From Pseudeuparius sepicola (lineage: Eukaryota; Arthropoda; Insecta; Coleoptera; Anthribidae), in the NCBI GenBank assembly GCA_963920635.1, contig OY987299.1, positions 26,924,901 through 26,988,900 of the forward strand: DNA of 64,000 bases, read 5' to 3'. The notes beneath the pieces are model-generated. The model was not told the origin of the DNA. It made no database searches and saw only the letters and a list, made by a program, of their open reading frames with translations. Below, piece by piece: positions 54,869 to 64,000 of this stretch. Every line of letters starts with the position of its first letter. Positions within the stretch are counted from its first letter, which is position 1. A program made the translations under genes and the position numbers.

Positions 54869-55207
54869 TTAAGGTTGGAAATAAAATGCCATCAAAAGTA
54901 TGTTCGGTTGCCTGTATCAATAGAATTTTATTTACAATTAGCGAGAAAAACCAGCGAATTTGAAAGGTTTACAAAAATTCTGGTATTTTTAAAATAGGGA
55001 GGACATTATTTTAAAAATATATATAACTAATTTAGCAGCTATGACTTTTAAAATAATGTCATTAGTATATATATGCATATTTTGGAAATACTCTTTCAAA
55101 TAAATAAACCATTCAAATTCACTAGTTTTTCCAACGAGTTGTAAATAAAATTCTATTGATACAGGCAACCGAACATACTTTTGATGATGATTTATTTCCA
55201 ACCTTAA
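54869..55207. mobile_element. Short foldback element, 68-bp arms
   Basis: Left TTAAGGTTGGAAATAAAATG through GTATGTTCGGTTGCCTGTAT and AATAGAATTTTATTTACAA is inverted at 55139-55207, nearly perfectly. A second pair, GGACATTATTTTAAAA against TTTTAAAATAATGTC, lies inside. Total 339 bp, with TTAA at both edges. Non-coding. Confidence 0.8.
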
Positions 55208-56339
55208 ACAATATTTTGTACATAAAATTTGATACAGGCTACTATAAAACTGTTATATATGACTGGATCAAACTTGATATGGCTTTTAGAGGGTGCCCAC
55301 AGCAGTCGCATGACTTTTGGTCAAGTTTTACCGAATCAAACGTTTAAAACCATTTTTTAATAGCATATACCAAATTTGAGCACATCTATAATTATTACAG
55401 GTCGAAAACTGAAATTTAAGACTACTTTTTAGGGTTTAATGGTCCATAGCTTATCTCCCTTAACAGATCGTTTTTGCTTAAGACTAACCTGTGCTTAAAA
55501 AGAAAAACATGGCACCAACCTACCCAGACCTAATTGTAGGAGTCGAATATTGTCCTTGATCAGATGGCACAAAGTTAAAGACAACCCTACATATTAATAT
55601 TACCACCTAGTACAACTATAACACATATTCTGCTTAATCTCATTTTAATCTACTGTTCAGAATTTTTTTTTTTTCGGGTTTTCATTTTGCATATATTGCT
55701 CATTATATTATACTATTACTACTTTGTATATTATGGAGAGTTTAATAAATTGCTATTTGCACATTTGAATGTTATAAATTATTATTCCCAAAGAAAAAAA
55801 AATTGCCTAACATAAATTCAAATGTTAGCATTTCTACCAATGTTGTGCTATTGTAATTACCTATATCCAACCAAATACCACTCGGAGGTATCTATTTATT
55901 TCGCATGTCAGTGAAAGTAAAAATTTTCAAACCCAATGAATGACACAACTGGCTTTAGTACCTATTATTGTGTATGTCTATTTTAATTATGACAACATGG
56001 CAAATCGGTCGGTAAGTAGTTCTGTGTCCAAAATATGGATGCAACATAAATTTTTGTACGAATTTTCCAATAATAAACTGATATTCTAAAAAAAATCTGG
56101 TTTTAAGTTTCCTAAAAAAATTCCCAGATATCTGATAAGTGCAGCTTTTGCAATATTGAGCGATTGTTTGGTACCACAATTCACTGTATGAACTTAGCTT
56201 AACAGCTATGACATATATTATAGAAAAAAACTGTACAGGATGTCCCAAGGCACAATCCCACCTATCAACTCTTAATTTTTTGAGATACAAAAAACTTTTC
56301 AAACATAAATTGTAGCATATTACATTTTTTTGTGACCTA
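55208..56339. other. Intergenic 1.1 kb
   Basis: No gene recognised. A TGTACAGGATGTCCCAAGGC terminus near 56232 may be another eroded TACAGG-type end. Confidence 0.4.
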
Positions 56340-57146
56340 CAGTATGAATATACAGGGTGAAAAACAAGGCAAACCAAACATACGTTTTTGTAATGGGATC
56401 ACCCTATATATTTTCAGTTTGTTTTTAATCCTTATGATTAAAAAGGTATAAAACTGTATACCATTATCTTGTTCAGTTTATGAAATATTTAATTTTCAAA
56501 TTTTATACTAAACCTATTTAACTTCACTTGTGGATTTAATGGTAAAGAGAGACGATCAATGTTATAAGAAAAAATATTTTAGATAACCAAAGGAATTTGA
56601 CCTCAAAGTTGTACATTGTTAAGTGTCATTTTAGATATTACCCAAATTCAAAGAAAATTAACAAAATTAACACATCAACATAATAAATCCCCACAAAAAT
56701 TCAAATAAATTAATGGAAAAATAAATCAATGGAAACTAAATGAAAAGCAACAAATTGCATTATTTAATTAGTTTAACAGTAGTACCTAAATGTCCAAAGA
56801 CATGCAAAATAATTTAAAATATAATTTGAAATTTTGTATATTGGTGCATTAATTTTGTCCAGGAGTATATGTATTTTGAGAATTTCAGTAAAATTAAAAT
56901 CTCAAATAGTTTCCCACATTGTAGAATTTTAATATGATTTTCCCTTGGTTAAAACAAACATTTCTTGTTATTGCATATATCACCACAGACCTATAATAGG
57001 TCTGTGCTATCACTATCGCAAAATCCACAAATCTAAGTTAAATAGATTTAGTAAATAATTTAAAAATTAAATATTTTAAAAATGGTAAAAAATAATGGTA
57101 TAATTTTTTATACCATTCTAATGGTAATGATGAGTAGACTAAAAAA

Positions 57147-58683
57147 TACAGGGTGTTTCTAAGTTGCACCAAAATATTTTACAGGGCGATTCTCCCGTTA
57201 AAATTAAGGGTTATCTTTCATATAAATATTTCCTCAAAACCCCTCCCCCTCCGAGTTACACCCCTCCAAATATGGGGGTAAAATATTGTTTTCATTTATT
57301 TTCTCCCCTATGGAAAGAGGTAGAAAGTTGAAATTTGGTGGACCAGTTGCACTCATGGAATGACATATTGTGACATTTTTCCAACCCTAAAGTATGAGTG
57401 GATGGGGTTGGAAGAACCAACCCCTAAATTATTTTTCGGCAGAATTTTTTAACGTGTCAAAATATCAAAACAAAAAAATTGGTTTGTAATGACAAATGCG
57501 TTTAAAAACTTTTTCAACTCTTGTCTTTTTGTCCTAAACTTGACAGATTTTTCAGAAAAAAATAAAACTTGTTGACACCCACGCGACTTACGCATGGTTA
57601 AAAATTATTGTATGCATCAGGTAATCTAGTAGGCTAATGTCAAACATCTAATTACTGCGTTTAAAAACTTTTAGGTCTCTTTTGTTTTTGTTCAAAATTT
57701 GACAAAATTTAAGTGAAAAGAAATCATAGTAGGTATTAATAATAAGAATAAGTATTAATTCTTTGTAGTACTAATAATAATTTTACAAGTAGGTAGGTAT
57801 CAAAAATACTTCAATTACAATTATTAGGGAGAGATGCTAGAGACCTAAAAAACTAAGTAAATAAAAAAATCTGAGAACTTTAAAAACTATAAATAATAAC
57901 TTATAAATAATATGAATTCTAAAAATCACAGCAAATGCTCGAAATGTCTCCCATCTGCTAAAATGCACGACTCTATTCTTCAGGCCATAGAATTCCGAAT
58001 TCTTTGAAATATTCCGGGAGTATTTCTAATAGTTTCGCACGAGTCCATAACAAAATGCATATCCCGCATTTCTTAATTTGTGAAGTTCACCATTTTTTTG
58101 TTATACCGGACACAACACAAATTAGTTATGATACCTAAGAATAGTAATTAGATGTTTGACATTAGCCTACTAGATTATCCCATTCATAAAAAATTATTAT
58201 TAATCATTAACCATGCGTAAGTCGCCCGGGTGTCAACAAGCTTTATTTTTTTCTGAAAAATCTGTCAAGTTTAGGACAAAAAGACAAGAGTTAAAAAAGT
58301 TTTTAAATGCATTTGTCATTACAAACCAATTTGTTTTGTTTTGAAATTTTGACACTTTAAATTCTGGCGAAAAATAATTTAGGGGTTGGTTCTTTCAACC
58401 CAGGGACCCTTTTTAAAGAGTCCCTGTTTCAACCCCATCCACTCATAGTTTAGGGTTGAAAAAAATGTCATTCCATGAGTGCAACTGGTCTACCAAATTT
58501 CAACCTTCGACCTCTTTCCATAGTGGAGAAAATAAATGAAAACAATATTTTACCCCTATATTTGGAGGGGTGTAACTCGGAGGGGGAGGGGTTTTGAGGA
58601 AAAATTTATATGAAAGACCCCCTTAATTTTAACGGGAGAATCGCCCTGTAAAATATTTTGGTGCAATTTAGAAACACCCTGTA
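57147..58683. mobile_element. Nested foldback element, about 0.5-kb arms, TA target
   Basis: Left TACAGGGTGTTTCTAAGTTG and right TTTAGAAACACCCTGTA are inverted. The arms continue through CGATTCTCCCGTTAAAATTA, CCCCTCCGAGTTACACCCCT and TGGAATGACAT, to about 57660 on the left and from about 58140 on the right. It splits the right arm of the 56340-58765 element at a TA dinucleotide. Its centre keeps a transposase C-terminal relic (57926-58060, minus), so it derives from an element that once coded for its own transposase. Confidence 0.85.
57926..58060 (-). pseudogene. Transposase C-terminus relic (HFEHLL-stop)
   Basis: The minus strand reads TPGIFQRIRNSMA, an in-frame stop, then RIESCILADGRHFEHLL and TGA at 57926-57928. 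The ending Gly/Arg-His-Phe-Glu-His-Leu-Leu after a basic helix is characteristic of an insect mariner/Tc1-like transposase group with an N-terminal helix-turn-helix (DUF4817-type in my recollection). Only the last 40 residues or so survive, with one premature stop. Confidence 0.6.
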
Positions 58684-58840
58684 TATACAAAAATGTATAG
58701 GGTGTTCCCATTAAAAAAATGTTATGTTCGTCCTCGTTTGAAAACATATTGACTCTTGTACAAACTACTCGTACCATATCTTGTTCACAAAATTAACTTA
58801 TTAAGGACAATCCAGAACTTATTTGAATATCCTAGAGTCC

Positions 58841-59078
58841 TATACAGTGTCCGCCAAAAAGTTAAAACCATAAGGGAATCTTTTTTATTTTTGTGCTAAG
58901 ATGAAATTAGGTACCTACTCTAGGGCGATCATCTCTGCTTCCAAAAATATTCGAAATGAGACCCTTAAACGTCATGGCGACAATGGAAGCAAAGATGATC
59001 GCCCCAGAGTAATTTCATCTTAGCACAAAAATAAAAAAAATCCCTAATGGTTCCGACTTTTTTGGCGGGCACTGTATA
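58841..59078. mobile_element. Tc1/mariner-type MITE (TATACAGTGTCCGCC)
   Basis: Left TATACAGTGTCCGCCAAAAA and right TTTTTGGCGGGCACTGTATA are inverted. The arms continue through TTTTGTGCTAAGATGAAATT and GGGCGATCATCT, with a short loop. 238 bp, TA at both edges. The terminus resembles that of the 17559-18045 MITE (TATACAG-GACCGGC). Confidence 0.85.
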
Positions 59079-60591
59079 TAACTAGAACCTCAGAGAAATA
59101 ATTTCTCTGAGACTAGAACAAGGAAGTCTACCCAAAAAACTTCAAAATATCATCTAATATAATTTGAAGTAATAATATAGGTGCGTCCAATAATAATTTT
59201 CAAATTCTGTAAGTGAATAATAATCAATTCACGACTAATAGTACTTTCCAATTGTATTAGTTTAGAAGCTATAACTGTCACGTAAAAGTTACACCTTTAG
59301 CACAGTTAAGGAATACCCAGTTGTATATCTTCCTGTCGGCGCCTTTGATCTCGGCGGTAGTGACTTTCGTTTTTTATACATACTCATTCTCCAATAGAAT
59401 CTCACTTTGAAGTCACGTTACTTCTTTATTTTAGATCTCTGTTTTAGACCACGCCCTATAAAAATCGATGGGACACAAAACCGGGATTAAATTATTTTCT
59501 TACATGAATGGTTTGGATATTGTTATAACGTCTGTGCACAGTTGAAGGAATAATTGTTTATACCTGTGGTCTGTGGTTCCAACGGACTGGGGATGATTTT
59601 ATTTCAGGCTATGTTGATGACAAAAACAGATTTATGGAAAGTTGTAGATACCTATAAATTCCTGAAATTTTCTTCGACTGAAGCAAACTTGGTATGGGAT
59701 GTTCCAAGAAACTGTGGGATACTTTCCAATATTGCCACTCTAACACACTCATTATTTCAAAAATGAGTGAGTACTATTTATGAAAATTCTCATATGGACC
59801 TGGGAGAAATTTAGTGTATTTTAAATTTTAACTTTAATCATTGAGTAAAGGAATAATACCGGTATTCCTTTACTCAATGCTTCAATGTATAATAATTAAT
59901 TTGTTTAATAAGACACATAGAAATAAGAGCTACAATGTATGGAAATAAATATAATAATAATTCAAATATAATAATAATACAAATATACTAATAATACAAA
60001 TACCTATACCAGTAATACCAGTGATTATAATACTATAATCACTGCCTATACATAATAGTTTATAAGTGCTGCAAAATTTGCAGTTTGTAGTTTTTTGACC
60101 CTGTTTTATTTTTTAAGTCTCTATTTGCAAATTTTAATGTATAAAATATTATTCTTGTTCTAACAAATAGAGCGAAGAAATATTTTTGCGGAAAATTAGG
60201 ACAAGGACGTACAAAAGATAATTCCTTGAGTTTTTGAAATATTTGTCTTCCGACATTGGGCACTAGCGCCATCTTTACAAAATTAGTAGCAAAAACTTGC
60301 TCGCAAGCCCCTAAATAACTATAATAATGTCATGTGGTACTAATAAGTTTCCAAAAGGAGCTTTTGACGCGGTTTCATATGCTCTAAAGTGTGTGTACAA
60401 AGTTTGTTCTGTCAGTTGTTTGGAATTTCGCAAAATTTTCACAAACCCTGCAAGTGTTTTTGTAAAAAAAAATTTACAAAATATCCTCCAACATAATAGA
60501 ATGCATTATTTTGTAAAAAAATCTAGCTTTCTATAATCTGTTGGACTATTGATTACAAATGGTACACTTTGAATTTGTAAGGGTCTTACAA
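59079..60591. other. Intergenic 1.5 kb with two short hairpins
   Basis: No gene recognised; ORFs 59554-59766 and 60327-60536 have no family resemblance. Hairpins: 59839-59879 (17-bp arms CATTGAGTAAAGGAATA) and 60019-60044 (11-bp arms CAGTGATTATA). An AATAATAATACAAATA-rich tract separates them. Confidence 0.45.
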
Positions 60592-62187
60592 TTACTTCGT
60601 ACCGACTAATACTTTCTGACTTTCTGGAGATAAATTAGCCAAAAGGGCATCAAAATCTTCTAAACAATTCGCGCCTTCTATTTCATGAAAATAACTTGAG
60701 CAAATAATTTCCTAAATGTCCTTGGAACTGAATGGGAGTTGGATTTCTACAGTTCCCACTTTGTTGTCGGATTTTTCCAAAAAAGTTTTCTAAAGGTTTC
60801 TGGTGAATAAAAACTTGTTTGACTCACTTTTAAAGTCTTTAAATAACTGCAAAACACCTGTTATTGTAATTTTCCAACCCTTTAAAAATTTAACCCTTTT
60901 TGTAAAATTTTTCCCATCTTTATCTACAATCTGCATATTGTTGAAGATGTCCAACATATCATGCAAGCACACTAATTGTTCTTTGGAGCCAACAAAAGGA
61001 CGATTTAAAATTTTTGCTGCATTAAAATTATTTGAGTTTAATATGTCAAACAACTTGTCCATTTTCTCTATAAAAGCGACAGTTGGTGCAGCTGCCGCTG
61101 GAATTTGTCCGTTAGCAACACAAGTATTTAAGGCGGCCGCAACTGTACTGCTAAATACCTGTGATGCATATTTTACTTTCATTTTTTGAAAATCTGTGGG
61201 ATATATATGGTCATTACTTATTTTTCGGGCCAATTGATATGGCTTCATTTTATCTATATTATAAAAATCTTCTAAATATTTTTTGTCAGTTATTTGTCCA
61301 TTAATTTTAAATTTGTATTGAAAGAAGTTATTCATGGTAGATTTTAGCAAATGTGGAGTATCAAATAAATAATAAATCTTGTGAATATCTACCCAAAAAA
61401 ATGGCTCATCCTCTGTGACCCCTAACAATTTTGAAAGTTTATAGAAATTCTGCCCTTGATCCGAAACAATGCCCAAAACCCTCAAATCAATTAGGAAAAT
61501 GCTCCTAATAGCTTCCATTAATATATTTTTTAGATCATTTACAGGACATGACGAATTTATAAAAAAATATTCTAGCGGTTGTTTCCATTTGGACCGAACA
61601 CCCCTTAACATTAGAACCAAAGCACTGTTACCTATTTCTACAGTTTTTTGGATATTTGTTTCATGATACTCAACAATTTCATCTTTAGATATATTATAAT
61701 AGGAATGCGATTTTAAGCTAATCTCATCAATGTATAATATACAATCACGTTCCTCAATCTTTAATTGCTCAACCCTTAATTGAAGTGCATTAAATATAAA
61801 GGCATTTAAACCAATGTGTATAGGCCAATTTCTTGTAATTGTAGTGTCGCTTTACTAGGGAGTCTGAATATGCCACAAAGAAATTTATATACACGTGGTA
61901 CTAAATAATAAAGAGTTAATGCAAATTGTTTATGCTCATTTGAATAGTGCTCCTTTTGGTGTTTTTGCTAACAAGTTCAATTGCATTTCAATAATTTTTG
62001 CAAAATTGTCGGAATAAAATTTCTTTATAAAATTTACCACAGCAGCAGGGGATATATCTTCTGAAGTTTCCTCGGTTCTTGGCAATCTACATCTTGCACC
62101 TTGCCTCTGCAGATTATGTAGTTTTCTTCGCAACTCTTGCTTCCTTAGTGAATCATTGCCTAAGAATTCTGCTGTTTGCATTGCCAT
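60592..62187 (-). pseudogene. P-element-superfamily transposase (THAP9-like), frameshifted
   Basis: On the minus strand: MAMQTAEFLGNDSLRKQELR (leucine-zipper/linker region, from 62187), AVVNFIKKFYSDNF, then a frame change near 61955 to KQFALTLYYLVPRVYKFLCG and RLPSKATL. A further change near 61845 precedes the RNase-H-like core: YIDEISLKSHSYYN (first catalytic Asp, 61726-61728), VSDQGQNFYKLSKLLG (second Asp, 61459-61461) and YYLFDTPHLLKSTMNN. A last frame change near 60800 leads to PLENFFGKIRQQSGNC and a stop at about 60592. The order and motifs are those of P-element/THAP9 transposases. The THAP DNA-binding domain is absent in the window, and at least three frameshifts make it dead. Confidence 0.85.
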
Positions 62188-62693
62188 GTCTGAAATGTAG
62201 TATTTTTATGAATTATTATTTACTTATTTAATTTAGATATGTGATATACAGGGTGTAACTGAACTGATGGTCAAAAATGAAACGTATTTTTGGTGTCAAA
62301 ATAAGGGCACTTCTTGATATATTTTTTTCTCCTACGGGCCATAGTTTTTTTATACAGAGCCTAGAAGTTTAGAGAAAAATACACATTTCTTAGTATCTCC
62401 AGAAGTATACGAGATATTTTCTTCAAACTTGGCATGTCACATGAGTGGATGAGCCGTCAAACTTAAGGTTTATATATAAAGCTTTTGAAGCCCCCAGTTG
62501 CGGAGATACAGGGTGTTATTAAAATTAATTAGTTCAGAAAAATGTGAATACCCTGTATAATCGCATTTTTTAAATTTATTTTGAGTGGTGAATCCAATGG
62601 TTAACAAAAAGTATCTCTTAGTATTTTTTCATATTCACAGCCGTTTCTTAATTATTTTCAAAGAACGGCAATACTGCAATAAACAAGTCATTT

Positions 62694-63006
62694 TAAGAAT
62701 AAATCTAGCAATCTGTGGATGTCAATTAAACTTTATTTAACAAAATAAAAAAGCAAGAACGATAATAAAAGAAACATAATGCTATTAGTAAATTATTACA
62801 TGTTCGAAATGACCGCCGCCTCTTTCAATACACGCAACTATGCATTTCCGCATGTTTATAATTGCCATTGGCAAGTCCATAGCAAAAGTGCATGTCAGTC
62901 AATTCTTTGAATGAAAATATTATTTTTCAAAATATTGATAATAAAGTGTAATCAAATAATGCCAAGTTGAATTGGCATCCACAGATTGTTAGGTTTATTC
63001 TTAAGA
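62694..63006. repeat. Inner inverted repeat flanking the transposase relic
   Basis: TTAAGAATAAATCTAGCAAT then CTGTGGATGTCAATTAAACT at 62694 is matched inverted by AAGTTGAATTGGCATCCACA and GATTGTTAGGTTTATTCTTA at about 62963-63005. Arms are about 42 bp with few mismatches. These could be the termini of the unit that carried the relic at 62798-62878. Confidence 0.65.
62798..62878 (-). pseudogene. Second transposase C-terminus relic (HFEHV)
   Basis: The minus strand reads DLPMAIINMRKCIVACIERG then GGHFEHV, with no stop in this stretch. It has the same C-terminal signature as the relic at 57926-58060, so the two foldback elements come from related transposase-bearing parents. Confidence 0.6.
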
Positions 63007-63345
63007 GGGGGTTGCCGACAGCGAAAGTGACGTTAGATTTCGTATTTTTTTAAGTTGTATAGCATAAAATCTAATAACATTTTACCTGGCAAAAATTTAG
63101 TACAAACATCTCTGTCTTCATTTTAATCATAAGATCTTAAAAGCAGCGTTTTGTTTTATAGGTTATGAAAACATTGGGAAAAATAATAATTCCAGTGCAT
63201 ATGCTTTTAAGATCTTATGATTAAAATGAAGACAGAGATGTTTGTACTAAATTTTTGCCAGGTAAAATGTTATTAGATTTTATGCTATACAACTTGAAAA
63301 AATACGAAATCTAACGTCACTTTCGCTGTCGGCAACCCCCTCTTA
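63002..63345. repeat. Near-perfect hairpin, 144-bp arms
   Basis: 63002-63145 and 63202-63345 are reverse complements with a single mismatch and a 56-nt loop. Ends read TTAAGAGGGGGTTGCCGACA and its inverse, flanked by TTAA. The right arm joins directly to the right arm of the 62247-63797 element. A young nested foldback insertion, probably at a TTAA site. Confidence 0.9.
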
Positions 63346-63906
63346 AAATGACTTGTTTATTGCAGCATTGCCGTTCTTTGAAAATAATTAAGAAACTGCT
63401 GCAAATATGAAAAAATACTAAGAGATACTTTTTGTTAACCATTGAATTCATCACCCAAAACAAATTTAAAAAATGTGATTATACAGGGTATTCATATTTT
63501 TCTGAACTAATTAATTTTATTAACACCCTGTATCTCCGCAACTGGGGGCCTCAGAAGCTTCATGTCAACCTTAAGTTTGACGGCTCATCCGCTCATGTGA
63601 CACGCCAAGTTTGAAGAAAATATATAGTACACTTCTAGAGATACTAAGAAATAGGTGTATTTTTCTCTAAACTTCTACGCTCTGTATAAAAAAAAACTAT
63701 GGCCCGTAGGAGAAAAAATTGTATGAAGAAGTGCTCTTATTTTGACACCAAGAATACGTGGTTTCATTTTTGACCGTCAGTTCAGTTACACCCTGTATTT
63801 AATACATTGTTTAGGCAATTATCATATTTTGCCCTGTTTCTTCTCACATACATGACAAATTGACGTAGAAAAACTATGTTTGCTTAAACCTCTAAATTGC
63901 TGTACA

Positions 63907-64000
63907 TACAGGGTGGTCACTTTTTTGATGCTCACCATTGGTATCTCGTAAACGGTTAAAGATAGAAGGGTAGTTGATTTAGATTTTTGATTCATCCAGT
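63907..64000. mobile_element. Left end of another TACAGGGTG foldback element (cut by window)
   Basis: TACAGGGTGGTCACTTTTTT followed by TTGGTATCTCGTAAACGGTT resembles the 28761 left end (TACAGGGTGATCATTTTTAT, then AACGGTCAAAGATA). The partner end would lie beyond the window. Confidence 0.5.

Larger units (their letters stand above)
56340..58765. mobile_element. Foldback element related to 30679-33655, interrupted
   Basis: The left arm (TACAGGGTGAAAAACAAGGC at 56351; CCCTATATATTTTCAGTTTG; AAATTTTATACTAAACCTAT) mirrors a right arm split in two: 56930-57146 and, after a nested element, 58684-58765 (AATGTATAGGGTGTTCCCAT; GTTTGAAAACATATTGACTC). Both arms share words with the intron-4 element at 30679-33655, such as TTTTATACTAAA(T/C)(T/C)TATTTAAC. 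Outer limits are approximate. Confidence 0.65.
62247..63797. mobile_element. Foldback element, 0.45-kb arms, TACAGGGTGTAACTG ends
   Basis: The left end TACAGGGTGTAACTGAACTG and right end CAGTTCAGTTACACCCTGTA are inverted with TA at the edges. The arms run 62247-62698 and 63346-63797, containing GATGAGCCGTCAAACTTAAG, GGTTAACAAAAAGTATCTCT and TTGCCGTTCTTTGAAAATAA or their inverses. The loop contains a transposase relic and a second, almost perfect palindrome. Confidence 0.88.

Noticed and set aside
54597..54872. 91-residue + strand ORF downstream of AGO2
   Set aside because: Runs into the inverted repeat at 54869 and resembles no known protein.
59554..60536. Two 70-residue + strand ORFs (59554-59766, 60327-60536)
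   Set aside because: No family resemblance and no supporting splice or regulatory context.
1..64000. tRNA, rRNA and other structural RNA genes
   Set aside because: I looked for B-box-like GGTTCGA words and rRNA-like blocks on both strands and saw none convincing. A tRNAscan-SE or Rfam scan would settle it.

Overview
The window is AT-rich, intron-rich eukaryotic DNA, and everything recognisable points to an insect nuclear genome. It holds an RNAi-type Argonaute with a glutamine-rich N-terminus, non-LTR retrotransposons, a Penelope-like fragment, a P-element-type transposase relic, and many short inverted-repeat transposons. A large-genome insect such as a beetle is plausible, but nothing in the sequence fixes the order.

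The only host gene I can support is an Argonaute-2 (AGO2) orthologue on the + strand. Ten coding exons run from 7487 to 53632: 7487-7950, 9250-9435, 12106-12457, 16574-17090, 36909-37215, 39203-39490, 43620-43952, 52962-53124, 53201-53445 and 53525-53632. All junctions are GT-AG and the phases agree, giving 986 codons. The exons encode, in order, a Gln-rich repeat region, N domain, linker 1, PAZ, linker 2, MID and PIWI. The slicer tetrad D-E-D-H and the guide 5'-phosphate pocket residues are all present. The initiating exon was not found; it lies upstream of 7487, perhaps outside the window. No bacterial genes, CRISPR arrays, tRNAs or rRNAs were recognised.

Layout. 1-4.6 kb: a nearly complete LINE with intact ORF1 (PHD finger) and ORF2 (endonuclease plus reverse transcriptase), ending in a (TAA)n tail. 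5.2-6.5 kb: a three-level nest of inverted-repeat elements. 7.5-53.6 kb: AGO2, whose first seven introns (1.3 to 19.8 kb) are filled with repeats while the last two are only 76 and 79 bp. Intron 3 is almost wholly one transposon (13351-16550) invaded by three foldback elements. Intron 4 (19.8 kb) holds three satellite-like arrays, a perfect 149-bp-arm hairpin, a broken LINE and three further large foldback elements, one carrying a decayed SWIM-zinc-finger gene. Intron 7 holds a third array of the same satellite superfamily, a Penelope relic and a 2.6-kb inverted-repeat element. 54-64 kb: more nested foldback elements with TACAGGGTG termini, two relics of the transposase C-terminus (HFEHL motif) that may mobilise them, and a P-superfamily transposase pseudogene.

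The biologically interesting point is the combination. The gene for the siRNA effector carries many long, near-perfect inverted repeats, plus related satellites in both orientations, inside its own transcribed introns. Its pre-mRNA should therefore fold into Dicer-type hairpins. Whether this makes endogenous siRNAs or regulates the gene is inference, testable with small-RNA data.
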